Shown: positions 1 through 7,702 of the stretch, piece by piece
How the letters are laid out: each line of letters begins with the position of its first letter
Position numbering within the stretch: position 1 is the stretch's first letter
From: Amoebidium appalachense
Lineage: Eukaryota > Ichthyosporea
Assembly: GCA_963693365.1 (NCBI GenBank)
Contig: CAVNZM010000018.1
Location: forward strand, 372,001 to 436,000
Length of the DNA: 64,000 bases
Direction: 5' to 3'
Made by a program: the position numbers and the translations under genes
Notes under the pieces: generated by a model
The model's input: the letters and a program-made list of their open reading frames with translations, nothing else
Told to the model about the DNA's origin: nothing
Database searches by the model: none

Positions 1-652
1 CCGGGGCAAGTGCAGTCATCCCAGGGGGGACAGTCAGGTGGTTGTTTCGCACCCCCCTGTTGGCTCCGAAAACCTTGGTGAGCATGGAGCCCACGCTCTT
101 CACATTGATATATGGCAAACTCTTAGACTTGCCATTGAGAGCAAGCCACTCTTTGAACAGATGTAGCATAGCCGTGGCTGTGATACGGGCTCCATCGTGT
201 AGTTGCTGTATAGACATACCCTCTTTACCATTCGCCATGTCTTTGAGAAACTCGAAGAAAAGTCTATACTCTGACTCCGGGGAATCCGGCTGTTGTTCAG
301 AATCAGTTTGGCTGTTTGAGCGTGCTGGGCGGGGCATCCACATCAACTGCACCGTATCGAGTTCCACTGTCAAGGTGACGCCTAATCGAGCCATTGTTTC
401 CGCCGCAACCCTGTATACATCAGCTGATGCATACCCAAATAAATGAACCCGGGGTTGGTGGTCAGGGAAATACCCATGGTAGGCAAGGACCTGTCCCATG
501 GCCCCCTTCCACTCATGCGCCCGCTTTACCTCAATGACCTCCGTGTCAGTCAGGAGGTCGATACGTCCTGCTGGTGTATGTACTTCCTTCTTTCCACCCT
601 CCAGGGTCATAAGTCGGTCTCTGACCCATGATTCGTCACCAACACCCATCAT
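1..652 (-). CDS. PD-(D/E)XK nuclease-domain protein, C-terminus beyond the window
   Basis: Read on the minus strand from an ATG at 652 (another in-frame ATG at 649), the frame stays open for at least 217 codons and leaves the window at base 1. Residues 29-58 carry a PD-(D/E)XK nuclease signature: Asp32 in GRIDLL, the Glu41-Val-Lys43 triad in VIEVKRA, and Gln54 in the helix GAMGQVLAY; a RVHLFG strand follows at 68-73. This arrangement is known from nuclease-like proteins of algal and protist DNA viruses. After a Ser/Gln-rich linker (about 108-128), residues 129-215 resemble the C-terminal part of the helicase at 1066-2568, sharing the string DGARIT and the surrounding helices, so a DNA-processing adaptor role is plausible. 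Upstream bases 653-1065 hold CCAAT boxes and a GTTAC cluster but no strong TATA box. The domain call is by motif only; the substrate is unknown. Confidence 0.75.
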   Translation of the reverse strand, partial: MMGVGDESWVRDRLMTLEGGKKEVHTPAGRIDLLTDTEVIEVKRAHEWKGAMGQVLAYHGYFPDHQPRVHLFGYASADVYRVAAETMARLGVTLTVELDTVQLMWMPRPARSNSQTDSEQQPDSPESEYRLFFEFLKDMANGKEGMSIQQLHDGARITATAMLHLFKEWLALNGKSKSLPYINVKSVGSMLTKVFGANRGVRNNHLTVPPGMTALAP

Positions 653-1065
653 ACATGGCACAGAAAAAAATAGCCTTGATGATACCACCAGTGAGGGTGT
701 TTTTCACCAATGCAAGACCTGCTTGCTGGAACCGTGATATTTATTGGGTGCCGATGTTCCATTTTACAGAGTGATACCAGAACTCCCCACGCTGATAATA
801 TGCTAACCCCACCCTCGGAGGTGTAACGTTGTAGGGGGTGTAACCAAAGGATTTCAACTCCACCCCCAAAGTGTGGTCCCCCATAGCAACAGCCAATCAG
901 ATCGCCCCATCCCACCCCATTCCGCCTGATTTATTTCAGTAGTTACTCTAGTTACAAATAGGAAGTAGTAGTTACAGAGAATACAAGGAGGTCAAACGGC
1001 ACAAACGGTGCGTTTTGATTGGTTCCCGGATCTAGTTACAATTTTGTTACGCGTTACACGTTTCG
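653..1065. promoter_or_regulatory. Intergenic control region with CCAAT boxes and a GTTAC cluster
   Basis: This gap lies between the helicase stop and the nuclease start, both genes reading leftwards, so it should contain the nuclease promoter. It has CCAATCA at about 893, its reverse form GATTGG at about 1017, and seven copies of GTTAC on the plus strand between 942 and 1069, the last overlapping the helicase stop codon. A minus-strand ORF across 649-915 has no recognisable features and is treated as chance. Confidence 0.4.
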
Positions 1066-2568
1066 TTACAGACCCACCACCCTACGAGCAAGTGTGTAGC
1101 AACCGACAATGCCCGATCCTGCGTTCAAATCTTGGCCTGGGGCGCCGTAAGCTATGGATGCAGCACGCGTACTCGTGAGCTTTCCGAGGATGGCCGTAAC
1201 CGCCATCCCAAAGTCGCGCTGGGTGGGCCTCTTGGACTTGTCGGGGGTATTCTGTTCCCACCAGGTCTGGTAGAGATAGAAAAGGCCACTTGGGGTGATT
1301 CTGGCACCGTCCTCGAACACAGGCGCACCCTCAAATACGTTCTCCCGTTTCATCAGGTCACGCAGGAACTGCAGCTCCATCGGTCCGCTCAGGTCCTGTA
1401 GCTGCCGCTTCAAAGTGGTCATGGGAGGCGGGACCCTGTTGGGGTCGGACACGGGGATCCTCATGAACCACTGGTAGAGATGCTCAAGCGCAGGGGATCC
1501 AGCTGCATACTGCTGGGACAGGGCCCTGAAATACCTCTCATCGCCAACACGGCTGTCGGACACCTCCATGCACGCATAGCGCCTGTCCGTGCGACTGACC
1601 GGGATGGGATGCTGTTCGTTGGACATCAGGATCCAGCGCTCGCATGACCTGACCTTGACTGCATCAATTCCCTTGGCCTCGTAGGTCATGGTGTCGTCGG
1701 TAATAAGCGTCTTCAGGTGGTTGGGTGTACGATGACTCTTCCCGTATGTAACCTCATTGCACACAACCAACAGCTTGAACGTGATACCGCCATTGAAGCG
1801 GCTTGCCAGCCTGTCCTCGGTCTCAACCACACCAACAAGATCGTCACCCAGGACATTCTGAATGATCCGGACAAACATGTTCTTGCCAGTTCCTTCGATG
1901 CTCCTCATCAGCCAGGCAGACTCGGGCTTGCGTGCGGGGTACTGGAACAGGTGCCCCAGCCACTCCAGCACGTAACGGTACAGAGACTCGTCTCCTGCAC
2001 AGATGACCTCCCTTGCATGGCAAATAAAGCCCGCAAGAAGGCTCTCGTCTATGACAAAAGATGGGTCATACAGGAACTGGAATCCCTGGAAGCTGTTGAA
2101 TGTGCGGCTGTGGGTAGACGTGTAGCGGGGGTTGCGGACACGGGTCTTGGGGTCCGGGTCACTGGGGTCGAAGACGATGCCACCGTGGTACACGACCATG
2201 TGGCTACTGTCCAGAAGCCAGGAGCCCTTGTATGTTTCCACCTTTTTGCCTGTCGGGTTGTATTTGAACTTGTACTTGGACAGCATGTCGGCCACCTTCT
2301 CCTTGGACTTGATCTCATGGACGAATCTCCCATCCTTGAAACGCTTGAAGAGGTACACACCATCCGGGCGGGAATAAGCCACCAGTGTGCGACAGAACGC
2401 GTGGATCTGCTCCTCTGTCCATTGGTATTGCTCAACGATGTCCGCGTCCAACCAGTTGTTGCGCGTGCCTGTTGTCCGCTCAAACTCTTCGTAGGTCGCC
2501 AGTTTGCGCTGCTCGTTCTCTGACATGTCCGTAGCTATCTTCATGTAGAGGTCTTCCATGATGTCCAT
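1066..2568 (-). CDS. SF3/DUF5906-type replicative helicase (D5-like), 500 aa
   Basis: This 500-residue protein has the layout of the DUF5906/D5-like helicase half of viral and mobile-element primase-helicases. Residues 157-220 carry the family's upstream helical region. The Walker A loop is at 223-230 (SIEGTGKN), a Walker B-like strand at 264-272 ends in VVCNE rather than the usual acidic pair, and sensor and arginine motifs lie at 312-331 (WILMSNEQ then TDRRY). ATP-driven unwinding of viral DNA is the expected role. No primase catalytic domain is visible, so priming may be done by another protein. The start at 2568 is the first ATG and sits 49 bases after a clean TATA box at 2617-2624 on the minus strand. 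Residues about 397-470 resemble the C-terminal part of the adjacent nuclease-domain protein. Confidence 0.85.
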   Translation of the reverse strand: MDIMEDLYMKIATDMSENEQRKLATYEEFERTTGTRNNWLDADIVEQYQWTEEQIHAFCRTLVAYSRPDGVYLFKRFKDGRFVHEIKSKEKVADMLSKYKFKYNPTGKKVETYKGSWLLDSSHMVVYHGGIVFDPSDPDPKTRVRNPRYTSTHSRTFNSFQGFQFLYDPSFVIDESLLAGFICHAREVICAGDESLYRYVLEWLGHLFQYPARKPESAWLMRSIEGTGKNMFVRIIQNVLGDDLVGVVETEDRLASRFNGGITFKLLVVCNEVTYGKSHRTPNHLKTLITDDTMTYEAKGIDAVKVRSCERWILMSNEQHPIPVSRTDRRYACMEVSDSRVGDERYFRALSQQYAAGSPALEHLYQWFMRIPVSDPNRVPPPMTTLKRQLQDLSGPMELQFLRDLMKRENVFEGAPVFEDGARITPSGLFYLYQTWWEQNTPDKSKRPTQRDFGMAVTAILGKLTSTRAASIAYGAPGQDLNAGSGIVGCYTLARRVVGL

Positions 2569-2616
2569 TGTAGTATGGTTAGATAATATCTGACAGGTGC
2601 CGGGTCGTGCTCGCCG

Positions 2617-2626
2617 TATTTATACC
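2617..2626 (-). promoter_or_regulatory. TATA box of the helicase gene, overlapping the upstream stop codon
   Basis: On the minus strand these bases read GGTATAAATA, 49 bases before the helicase ATG. The TAA inside the TATA box (2620-2622) is also the stop codon of the zinc-finger gene upstream, so the two genes are packed with no spacer. Confidence 0.75.
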
Positions 2627-3046
2627 AGGTCGGGTGCATTCGTCACCAGCTCGGGATGTGCTGCCCTCACATGGCAATTCAGAGCATGAGACCGACTGAA
2701 TCTGCACTCGCATCCCACAGACGGGCACCTAAGGGTATCCCGCACCGGCCGCGTGCGCGCCTTGTCCTCCTTGTGGACTAGGCGCCGGTGCCACCATAAC
2801 GCGGCGGGGTACGGGAAGTCGGCAGGGCACGTGTCGCAGACATATGGCCGCTCGCCGGTATGCATTCGCACGTGCAGCTTCATGTAGTCGCCGCGGGTAA
2901 AGGATGCAAAGCAGCCATCATGGGGGCATGTGTACGGACGGGTCTCCGAGTGCGTTGTGGCACGGTGTCTTTTCATGTTGGCGTTGGTGGTGAACGTTTG
3001 GGCGCATTCGGGGCACGGAAAGACTCTCTTGGGCGGGGGTCTGCAT
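2620..3046 (-). CDS. C2H2 zinc-finger protein with four fingers; first finger interrupted by a frameshift
   Basis: The frame ending at 2620 encodes three complete C2H2 fingers: CPHDGC to H-x3-H, CDTC to H-x4-H, and CPSVGC to H-x4-H, with a TGERPY linker between the first two. The obvious ATG at 2976 would start in the middle of another finger (CPEC, twelve residues, H-x4-H), and no in-frame ATG precedes it before a stop. An ATG at 3046 lies in a different frame and joins the finger frame only if one base is missing from a C5 run just downstream of it. I therefore place the gene at 3046-2620 with an indel in that run, either a real mutation or a homopolymer error. A sequence-specific DNA-binding regulator is likely. 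Its stop codon lies in the helicase TATA box. Confidence 0.75.
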
Positions 3047-3117
3047 GGTTGGTCAATTGCTAAGGAGTGGGGAGAAAATGAGTGCGGGTGTCACTTAAGT
3101 ACCCCCCCCCCCCACCC

Positions 3118-3435
3118 CTACCACCTGTACACCAGCACGCCAGCGAGCAGCACGAGCAGCACCATGCATGCAAGCGCTATGCCCCTCCACATCGAAGCCC
3201 TCTTGAGCTGTGCATCATGGTCGTCCAATGAAGTGCCCATGTAGAGCATGAAGCGCGTGCTGTTGTCGATGGTCAGGTGGTACTCGTGCGGGTCGGCGGC
3301 AATGTCATCCCTGCGCAACCACGAGTTACTCGGGTTGTCAAATCTCAGGTTTGCAATGTTCGGAGAAGTCATACCTTCCGAAGAGATACTTTGGAGCGCC
3401 CCCTCCCCAGCAACTCGGGGAGCACACACAGACAT
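3118..3435 (-). CDS. Small tail-anchored membrane protein, 105 aa
   Basis: This ORF starts with ATG at 3435 and ends in a single hydrophobic helix (residues about 82-101, IALACMVLLVLLAGVLV) followed by only a few residues, the layout of a tail-anchored or C-terminally anchored protein. The first 80 residues are polar and unrecognised. A second copy of the coding sequence for the membrane helix lies at 3690-3740, which suggests local duplication. No TATA box is clear upstream. A virion-membrane or host-membrane protein is possible, but no family was recognised. Confidence 0.55.
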   Translation of the reverse strand: MSVCAPRVAGEGALQSISSEGMTSPNIANLRFDNPSNSWLRRDDIAADPHEYHLTIDNSTRFMLYMGTSLDDHDAQLKRASMWRGIALACMVLLVLLAGVLVYRW

Positions 3436-3503
3436 TATGCATCGCAGTGCTAATGGAACCTAAAAACCGCTGGGACGTAGGGCGCGCCAAGACGGAGGAC
3501 GCA

Positions 3504-3640
3504 CTGCTACAATGATCTTTGGTAACCTTGTTTTTCTTGGTCATATATATGGTCAATTTGATAGCTGTTCGATCTTGTGTCCAGAGCGGTGGTTGTAAAA
3601 GGCAACAACAACAACCCACTGCAAGTGTCACAAAGGGCAC
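3504..3640 (+). repeat. 137-bp direct repeat, copy 1: tail of a lost T5orf172-type gene
   Basis: These bases match 8762-8898 at a constant offset of 5258 with only a few mismatches. In copy 2 the repeat begins with the last codons and stop of the T5orf172-type gene. In copy 1 the same codons (ending LLQ then stop) are preceded by unrelated sequence, so this looks like the remaining 3' end and downstream flank of a deleted paralog. Confidence 0.7.
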
Positions 3641-3689
3641 GCTGTCGGTGCATTAACACAAACAACAAGACCCCACCCCCCCCCCCTGA

Positions 3690-3740
3690 GCGCCAGCACG
3701 CGGCAAGCAGCACGAGCAGCACCATGCATGCAAGCGCTAC
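3690..3740 (-). pseudogene. Remnant of a second copy of the tail-anchor helix
   Basis: On the minus strand the bases encode ALACMVLLVLLA, matching the membrane helix of the gene at 3118-3435. The N-terminal part is absent and the frame runs on into a Gly-rich artefact of a C-run. Confidence 0.5.
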
Positions 3741-3835
3741 GGTCCACAACACAGGTGTGGAAGAGGAAGTGGCAATTTTTATTTACTGGTCGTGTCCAGC
3801 ACGGCTGCGCTTCTCAGGGCTGACAGCTATCGCGT

Positions 3836-4075
3836 TTTGATTGGTGTAATCATGACTAAGATCAAAATTGGCTGTCAGATCGGATATGCAAATCTACCAA
3901 TCAAATTAATTATCGCGGCTCACTTCAATGCTGTGAGAATTTTGCGAACCAATCACATTAGCTCAACCTAGATCACCATCCCTGCCAACCAATCAGCGCG
4001 CGAATTGAACTCCAATCAAATGGCGCTGTGGACATGCCATACCAGTACTTTCTGAAAACCGATCCTACATAAGAG
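3836..4075 (+). promoter_or_regulatory. CCAAT-box cluster upstream of the MYND gene
   Basis: CCAATCA or CCAATCAAA motifs occur at about 3896, 3950, 3989 and 4012, with a reverse copy GATTGG at about 3838. A weak TATA-like CTACATAAG lies at about 4066. The spacing fits a CCAAT-dependent promoter for the gene starting at 4245. Confidence 0.4.
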
Positions 4076-4244
4076 ACCAACACGAGGCCAATCCTGTCAC
4101 TTTCACGCTTTCACACATTCTCCCTCACAACAACTCCCAGCCAAACGATTGTTGCCAGACATCTCACCACGTCCCTCTTTCTCGCCTTTCTTAGCGGATC
4201 GTTTCACTAGACAAATCACCACACGCTGGCATTCACGCACAAGC

Positions 4245-5654
4245 ATGGACCAAACACCTGAAGAGGCCGTGGCTTTGCCTTTCATCGTCCGGCCCCCCGG
4301 CTCGGACACGGACAAGGTCGTCGTCTATGCCGTGGACGACAAGTATCGGCTCCACCGGGACCCTGTCAGCGCTCGGCTGCTGGAAGTTGCGAGAGACGGC
4401 GACCTCCGCATCTTCGAAACACGGGAGAGCTTCGCTGCGTTCCGTTCAGTCCTTGAAAACGACATGAAAACTTTGCTGCTGCATTTGGAGAGACAACCCC
4501 ACGGGCCTGGGCGGGTGCCGCCTCTCTGGGACACTTGTCTGCACTCCATCGCGTTCCCAATGTACGCCGCCTTCCAGCGCTACGTGCTGGGGAATCCGGA
4601 CCATGAGGCTCTCCACGAGGGCACGCTCGGTCAAGGGGTTCAGGACTTCTTCATGCTCGTGGGGACGGCGCTATGCGAGCGGTCCGGTCTCAAGGCCCGA
4701 CCCCCTGCCCACTTCAGTCAAGAGCCGGCCACTTCCGCCTTGCGTACGTATACGTTATGCAAGGACATTGACGACGTGGTGTACAATGATTGGGCTAACC
4801 GGGCCGTCGAGCACTTTGTGAACGAGTTGCCTTCCGTGTCATGTCTCCAGTGCCGCTCGCCCGTCGACACAAAGAAGTGCACCCGCTGCAGAAACGCCTA
4901 CTTCTGCAATGACATCTGTATGAAACAAAAGTGGCCCGAGCATAAGAAGGACTGCAAGGAGCAACCCACCCACCAAGACCCAACGGTGTCGAAAAACGAG
5001 GTCGTGGTCTACACCATGGACAGCCACTTGCGTTTCCACTCGGACCCGGTCTGCAACCTGATGCTAAAAGTTCTGGAGTGCGGCGACCTGCGTGTGTTTC
5101 GCAACAAGGAGCGCTACATGGAATGCGAGGCTACCCTGGCGGGCGAGATGCGTGCTATAGAGGAGCGGAGATGGGTGAACGACCCAACGGTGACTGCGGC
5201 CGAACGCAACATGGCTGCCTACTTCGCGTGTTTTAGGCACTACTGTGTCTTCCACCGCTACGTGCTGGAGGAGCGGGACTACAATGCCCTGTATGCCGGA
5301 AACATCAGCACGGGCGCCGGTATTGTCTTCAGAATGATGCTTCATGTACTGTGCGCGTCTTCCGGCCTCGAGCACACCACGCCCGAGGCTGTTGTGCAGA
5401 TTGCGGAGTTTGCGGTGAGCACTCTTCCCGTGTCCACGGAGTACGACATGGACAACATGTGTATGTATGAATGGTGCAACCGGGCCGTCAAGCACTTCAT
5501 CGACAAGCTGCCCTCTGTCGTCTGTGCCACCTGCGGCTCGACCGGGCGCACCAAGAAGTGCTCGGCCTGTAAGCACGTCTACTACTGCAGCAGGGACTGC
5601 CAGACCCGCGATTGGGGTGAGCACAAGAAGGACTGCCAGAAGCAGGGCCCGTAG
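4245..5654 (+). CDS. Duplicated-module MYND zinc-finger protein, 469 aa
   Basis: The protein is an internal duplication. Each half begins with a VVVY...HxDPV...GDLR(I/V)F segment (residues about 25-60 and 252-290), continues through a mostly helical region, then has an (W)xNRAV(E/K)HF(V/I) helix and ends in a MYND finger (C200-C237 and C427-C464), both of the CxxC...CxxC...CxxxC...HxxxC type and ending in EHKKDC. MYND fingers bind short peptides and often recruit regulators; the upstream halves match no family I recognise. I chose ATG 4245 because it has a good Kozak context (A at -3, G at +4); an open frame upstream to 4149 lacks an ATG. Many nucleocytoviruses carry MYND proteins. Host-interaction or transcription control is inferred. 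Confidence 0.8.
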   Translation: MDQTPEEAVALPFIVRPPGSDTDKVVVYAVDDKYRLHRDPVSARLLEVARDGDLRIFETRESFAAFRSVLENDMKTLLLHLERQPHGPGRVPPLWDTCLHSIAFPMYAAFQRYVLGNPDHEALHEGTLGQGVQDFFMLVGTALCERSGLKARPPAHFSQEPATSALRTYTLCKDIDDVVYNDWANRAVEHFVNELPSVSCLQCRSPVDTKKCTRCRNAYFCNDICMKQKWPEHKKDCKEQPTHQDPTVSKNEVVVYTMDSHLRFHSDPVCNLMLKVLECGDLRVFRNKERYMECEATLAGEMRAIEERRWVNDPTVTAAERNMAAYFACFRHYCVFHRYVLEERDYNALYAGNISTGAGIVFRMMLHVLCASSGLEHTTPEAVVQIAEFAVSTLPVSTEYDMDNMCMYEWCNRAVKHFIDKLPSVVCATCGSTGRTKKCSACKHVYYCSRDCQTRDWGEHKKDCQKQGP

Positions 5655-5710
5655 GGGATGGCCGTGGTGATGCTGTGTCTGTGTGCTCTTTTAGGGAACC
5701 TATTTCGTGA

Positions 5711-5858
5711 CAAGCGATAGAATTCATTCGGGGTTGTTGTAGAATCGTATATTTATTATTGATGTAATCTCGGGTACTTGTTTCGTGTGCAAGCGATAGA
5801 ATTCATTCGGGGTTGTTGTAGAATCGTATATTTGTCATTGATGTAACCTCGGGTTGTC
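5711..5858 (+). repeat. 79-bp tandem duplication downstream of the MYND gene
   Basis: A unit beginning CAAGCGATAGAATTCATTCG occurs at 5711 and again at 5790, with a few differences. The surrounding 280 bases hold no gene that I can support; the repeat may be part of 3' untranslated sequence. Confidence 0.7.
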
Positions 5859-5933
5859 AAACTTAATTCGGGTCGGTGGTTATGTGCATAATGGTATGTG
5901 ATTTTTCCAACATCGATATCGACAGAATAAATC

Positions 5934-6095
5934 TCAGTCCGTTTTCCGCTTTACTCGCACGCTCTGTCGGAGCACCAGTCTCCGGTATTTCGGCATGAGC
6001 GCGTCGGCATACACGTACTTCTCAATACGCCTATGACCTCTCCTTTTTGACCGACCTCTTCGGTGTGGCATGCCCCTTGTCCGAAAAATGTCCAT
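5934..6095 (-). CDS. Candidate small basic protein, 53 aa
   Basis: A short minus-strand ORF from ATG 6095 encodes a strongly Arg/Lys-rich peptide (RRGRSKRRGHRR near residues 12-23, more basic residues at the C-terminus). The ORF is open further upstream, so this ATG is a guess. Small basic, nucleic-acid-binding proteins are common in DNA virus particles, but composition alone does not prove that this one is expressed. Confidence 0.3.
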   Translation of the reverse strand: MDIFRTRGMPHRRGRSKRRGHRRIEKYVYADALMPKYRRLVLRQSVRVKRKTD

Positions 6096-6114
6096 CTCCG
6101 ACTGCGAAAACACC

Positions 6115-6492
6115 CTAGTGAAACCACTTTCTCCGCTTACACCCTGCGGCACATTGGTTGCTGGTCCACGCGCCCTCCTCGAGCTCGAGATACACCTTGC
6201 GCCACCCGGGCTCTGCGCGCTTGATCTCGCACGCCACCACAATGTCTCCCGGGCGCACACCTGCAGTCCACATGCTGGTGCAGCAGCGCACGCTCAGCAC
6301 CTCACATCCCGAGTCGGCCCCGCGCACACACACACCGAAACACGCAAGCGTGCACTCATGGTCGTGCAGCGCCTCGAGAACTGGCACCTTGCGGGCGAGT
6401 GTGCGCCGACGCAGGCGCAAGTCGGGAAGGGTATAAAAAGCCGTGTTGGACGCGGAGAGCTGCCAGTCTGCATCTGCACCAGAACTGAACAT
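6115..6492 (-). CDS. Hypothetical protein, 125 aa, opposing the 6491 gene
   Basis: The minus frame from ATG 6492 reads like a folded domain in its second half (RPGDIVVACEIKR then WRKVYLELEEG) and is Cys-rich in the middle. It is open well beyond this ATG, and its start overlaps the start codon of the plus-strand gene in a shared CATG. It also covers that gene's TATA box. Either the true start is further in, or the frame is not coding. No family was recognised. Confidence 0.3.
   Translation of the reverse strand: MFSSGADADWQLSASNTAFYTLPDLRLRRRTLARKVPVLEALHDHECTLACFGVCVRGADSGCEVLSVRCCTSMWTAGVRPGDIVVACEIKRAEPGWRKVYLELEEGAWTSNQCAAGCKRRKWFH
6432..6439 (+). promoter_or_regulatory. TATA box upstream of the 6491 gene
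   Basis: The sequence GGGTATAAAAAG is centred here, 59 bases before the ATG at 6491, matching the GGGTATAAAAG found before the 7703 gene. Confidence 0.65.
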
Positions 6493-7009
6493 GGCTTTTG
6501 AGCAGGACCTGAAGCTGTTCGTGAATAGACTTTCGCTGTTTGTCTCGAGCATGACGTTCGACTCACACGGCGCCGGGAGGGTGGCGAGCCGGCCGCTACA
6601 GCTCCACGCGCGACTCGGCAAGGGCGACACGATGCTGTCGGACACGATGCTGCCGCTGCAATCGGTCGAATCATCGAATCGAGACGGACTCAACCACCTG
6701 GTGTTTTCGACGTGTCCGCTGGAGGGGGCCGGGGATGCGGTGACCATCGACCTAGATTGGGGCAAGTCGTTCCGGCTGACCTGGGAGCGCTGGGACACCA
6801 CGCTGTCGCTGCTGCCACCGAGGGACCCAACTGAGAACGAAGGGATGGGGGAGGGACGTGCCGTCCCCCTGAAGGCTTCGAGCCAGCGAACAACCCTTCT
6901 GCGAATCGACTTTCTGAAGGACTTTGTTTGGCACGACACGGGCTGCGACATCCTGTCGCTGCAGCTATACGAACCAGCAAAGAAAAATAGGCGGCTGCGT
7001 AGAGAATGA
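6491..7009 (+). CDS. Hypothetical protein, 172 aa
   Basis: The start at 6491 is the first ATG after a clear TATA box; the open frame extends upstream without an ATG. The protein is soluble, with an amphipathic N-terminus, a central WGKSFRLTWERWDTTL segment, and a basic tail (KKNRRLRRE). No domain was recognised. Its own promoter and compact spacing fit the other virus-like genes. Confidence 0.6.
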   Translation: MAFEQDLKLFVNRLSLFVSSMTFDSHGAGRVASRPLQLHARLGKGDTMLSDTMLPLQSVESSNRDGLNHLVFSTCPLEGAGDAVTIDLDWGKSFRLTWERWDTTLSLLPPRDPTENEGMGEGRAVPLKASSQRTTLLRIDFLKDFVWHDTGCDILSLQLYEPAKKNRRLRRE

Positions 7010-7268
7010 TAAATATATCACGCAGTGCGTGTGTGTGTGCGACTGCGCCCCGGATGGTGCAGCACGCGTATATAAGCAGGGCCACCCCCAAGGTGTCGTC
7101 CGAGCGCATGCCTGTGTATGCGCGCACAAATTTGTTTGCATTGCGGAGAAATCATACCCCCCCTCCCCGTAAACCAGTCGATTGTTGCTGCCAGCATTCT
7201 CGGCACGACTGAGGGTGCGCAGGTATATAAGGAGCACACACAGCCAACTGGGGTCAGTCTGACACAGC
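7010..7268 (+). promoter_or_regulatory. Gap with two TATA boxes
   Basis: TATATAA motifs occur at 7069-7075 and 7224-7230. The second lies 39-45 bases before the ATG at 7269. The first has no convincing gene after it and may be left from a deleted copy. A short TG run lies at about 7029-7039. Confidence 0.5.
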
Positions 7269-7652
7269 ATGGCTACCGGACAGAGCAACTCAAAGGTGGA
7301 CATGTCGCTTCTGTGGAAGGAGTTCCCCCATTCAAGGATGCCCAATATAGGATCCATGGAAAGGGCAAGGATGCACAGGGTAGCGTCCTGGATACCGCCA
7401 CCATTGTGCTTGGCTCGTCAAATGCTGCAAGGTCTGCATGGTTTGATATGCAGGCAAGCAAGGAGTCGACCGTTAAGGACCTTGTTGCTCGCAGCAACAA
7501 GGTCCGCATAAACGGAAAGGGAATGGTTACACCTGTCGCTCCTTTCAAGGTCCTCATCGAGATCATCTTCATGCTCCCTGGCCAGCGCGCGCACGAGTTC
7601 CGCAAGACCTGTGCCAAGTACGTTGCACGACTTTTGTCACACAAGGATTGGG
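7269..7652 (+). pseudogene. Truncated and frameshifted gene related to the 7703 gene
   Basis: ATG 7269 follows a TATA box, but its frame stays protein-like only to about 7325. The continuation lies in another frame from about 7330, starting FKDAQYRIHG; the switch point is a C5 run at 7325-7329, where one more C would restore the frame. The region includes LIEIIFMLPGQRAHEFR then a KYVARLL helix, a module seen in proteins of large DNA viruses. At about 7650 the frame runs without a stop into the TATA box and leader of the next gene. There the intact relative has GGDETLLEDIERN instead. I read this as a paralog whose C-terminus was replaced by recombination, plus a one-base indel. Confidence 0.6.
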
Positions 7653-7656
7653 AGGG

Positions 7657-7664
7657 TATAAAAG
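7657..7664 (+). promoter_or_regulatory. TATA box of the 7703 gene
   Basis: The sequence GGGTATAAAAG lies here, 46 bases before ATG 7703 and inside an open frame continuing from the truncated upstream gene. It decides the start of the next gene. Confidence 0.7.
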
Positions 7665-7702
7665 AACCAGACACACAACCCCAAACCTCACTTTCACAAA
7701 CC

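Noticed and set aside
649-915. Minus-strand ORF of 88 residues
   Set aside because: It overlaps the start of the nuclease gene in another frame and shows no domain or promoter logic.
1100-1130. A tRNA B-box-like GTTCAAATC
   Set aside because: It lies inside the helicase coding region and no cloverleaf can be drawn around it.
4149-4244. N-terminal extension of the MYND gene
   Set aside because: It lacks an ATG; ATG 4245 has a strong context and precedes the conserved part.
6070-6501. Plus-strand ORF of 143 residues
   Set aside because: It looks like a shadow of the opposite frame, has no promoter, and would end over the TATA box and start of the next gene.
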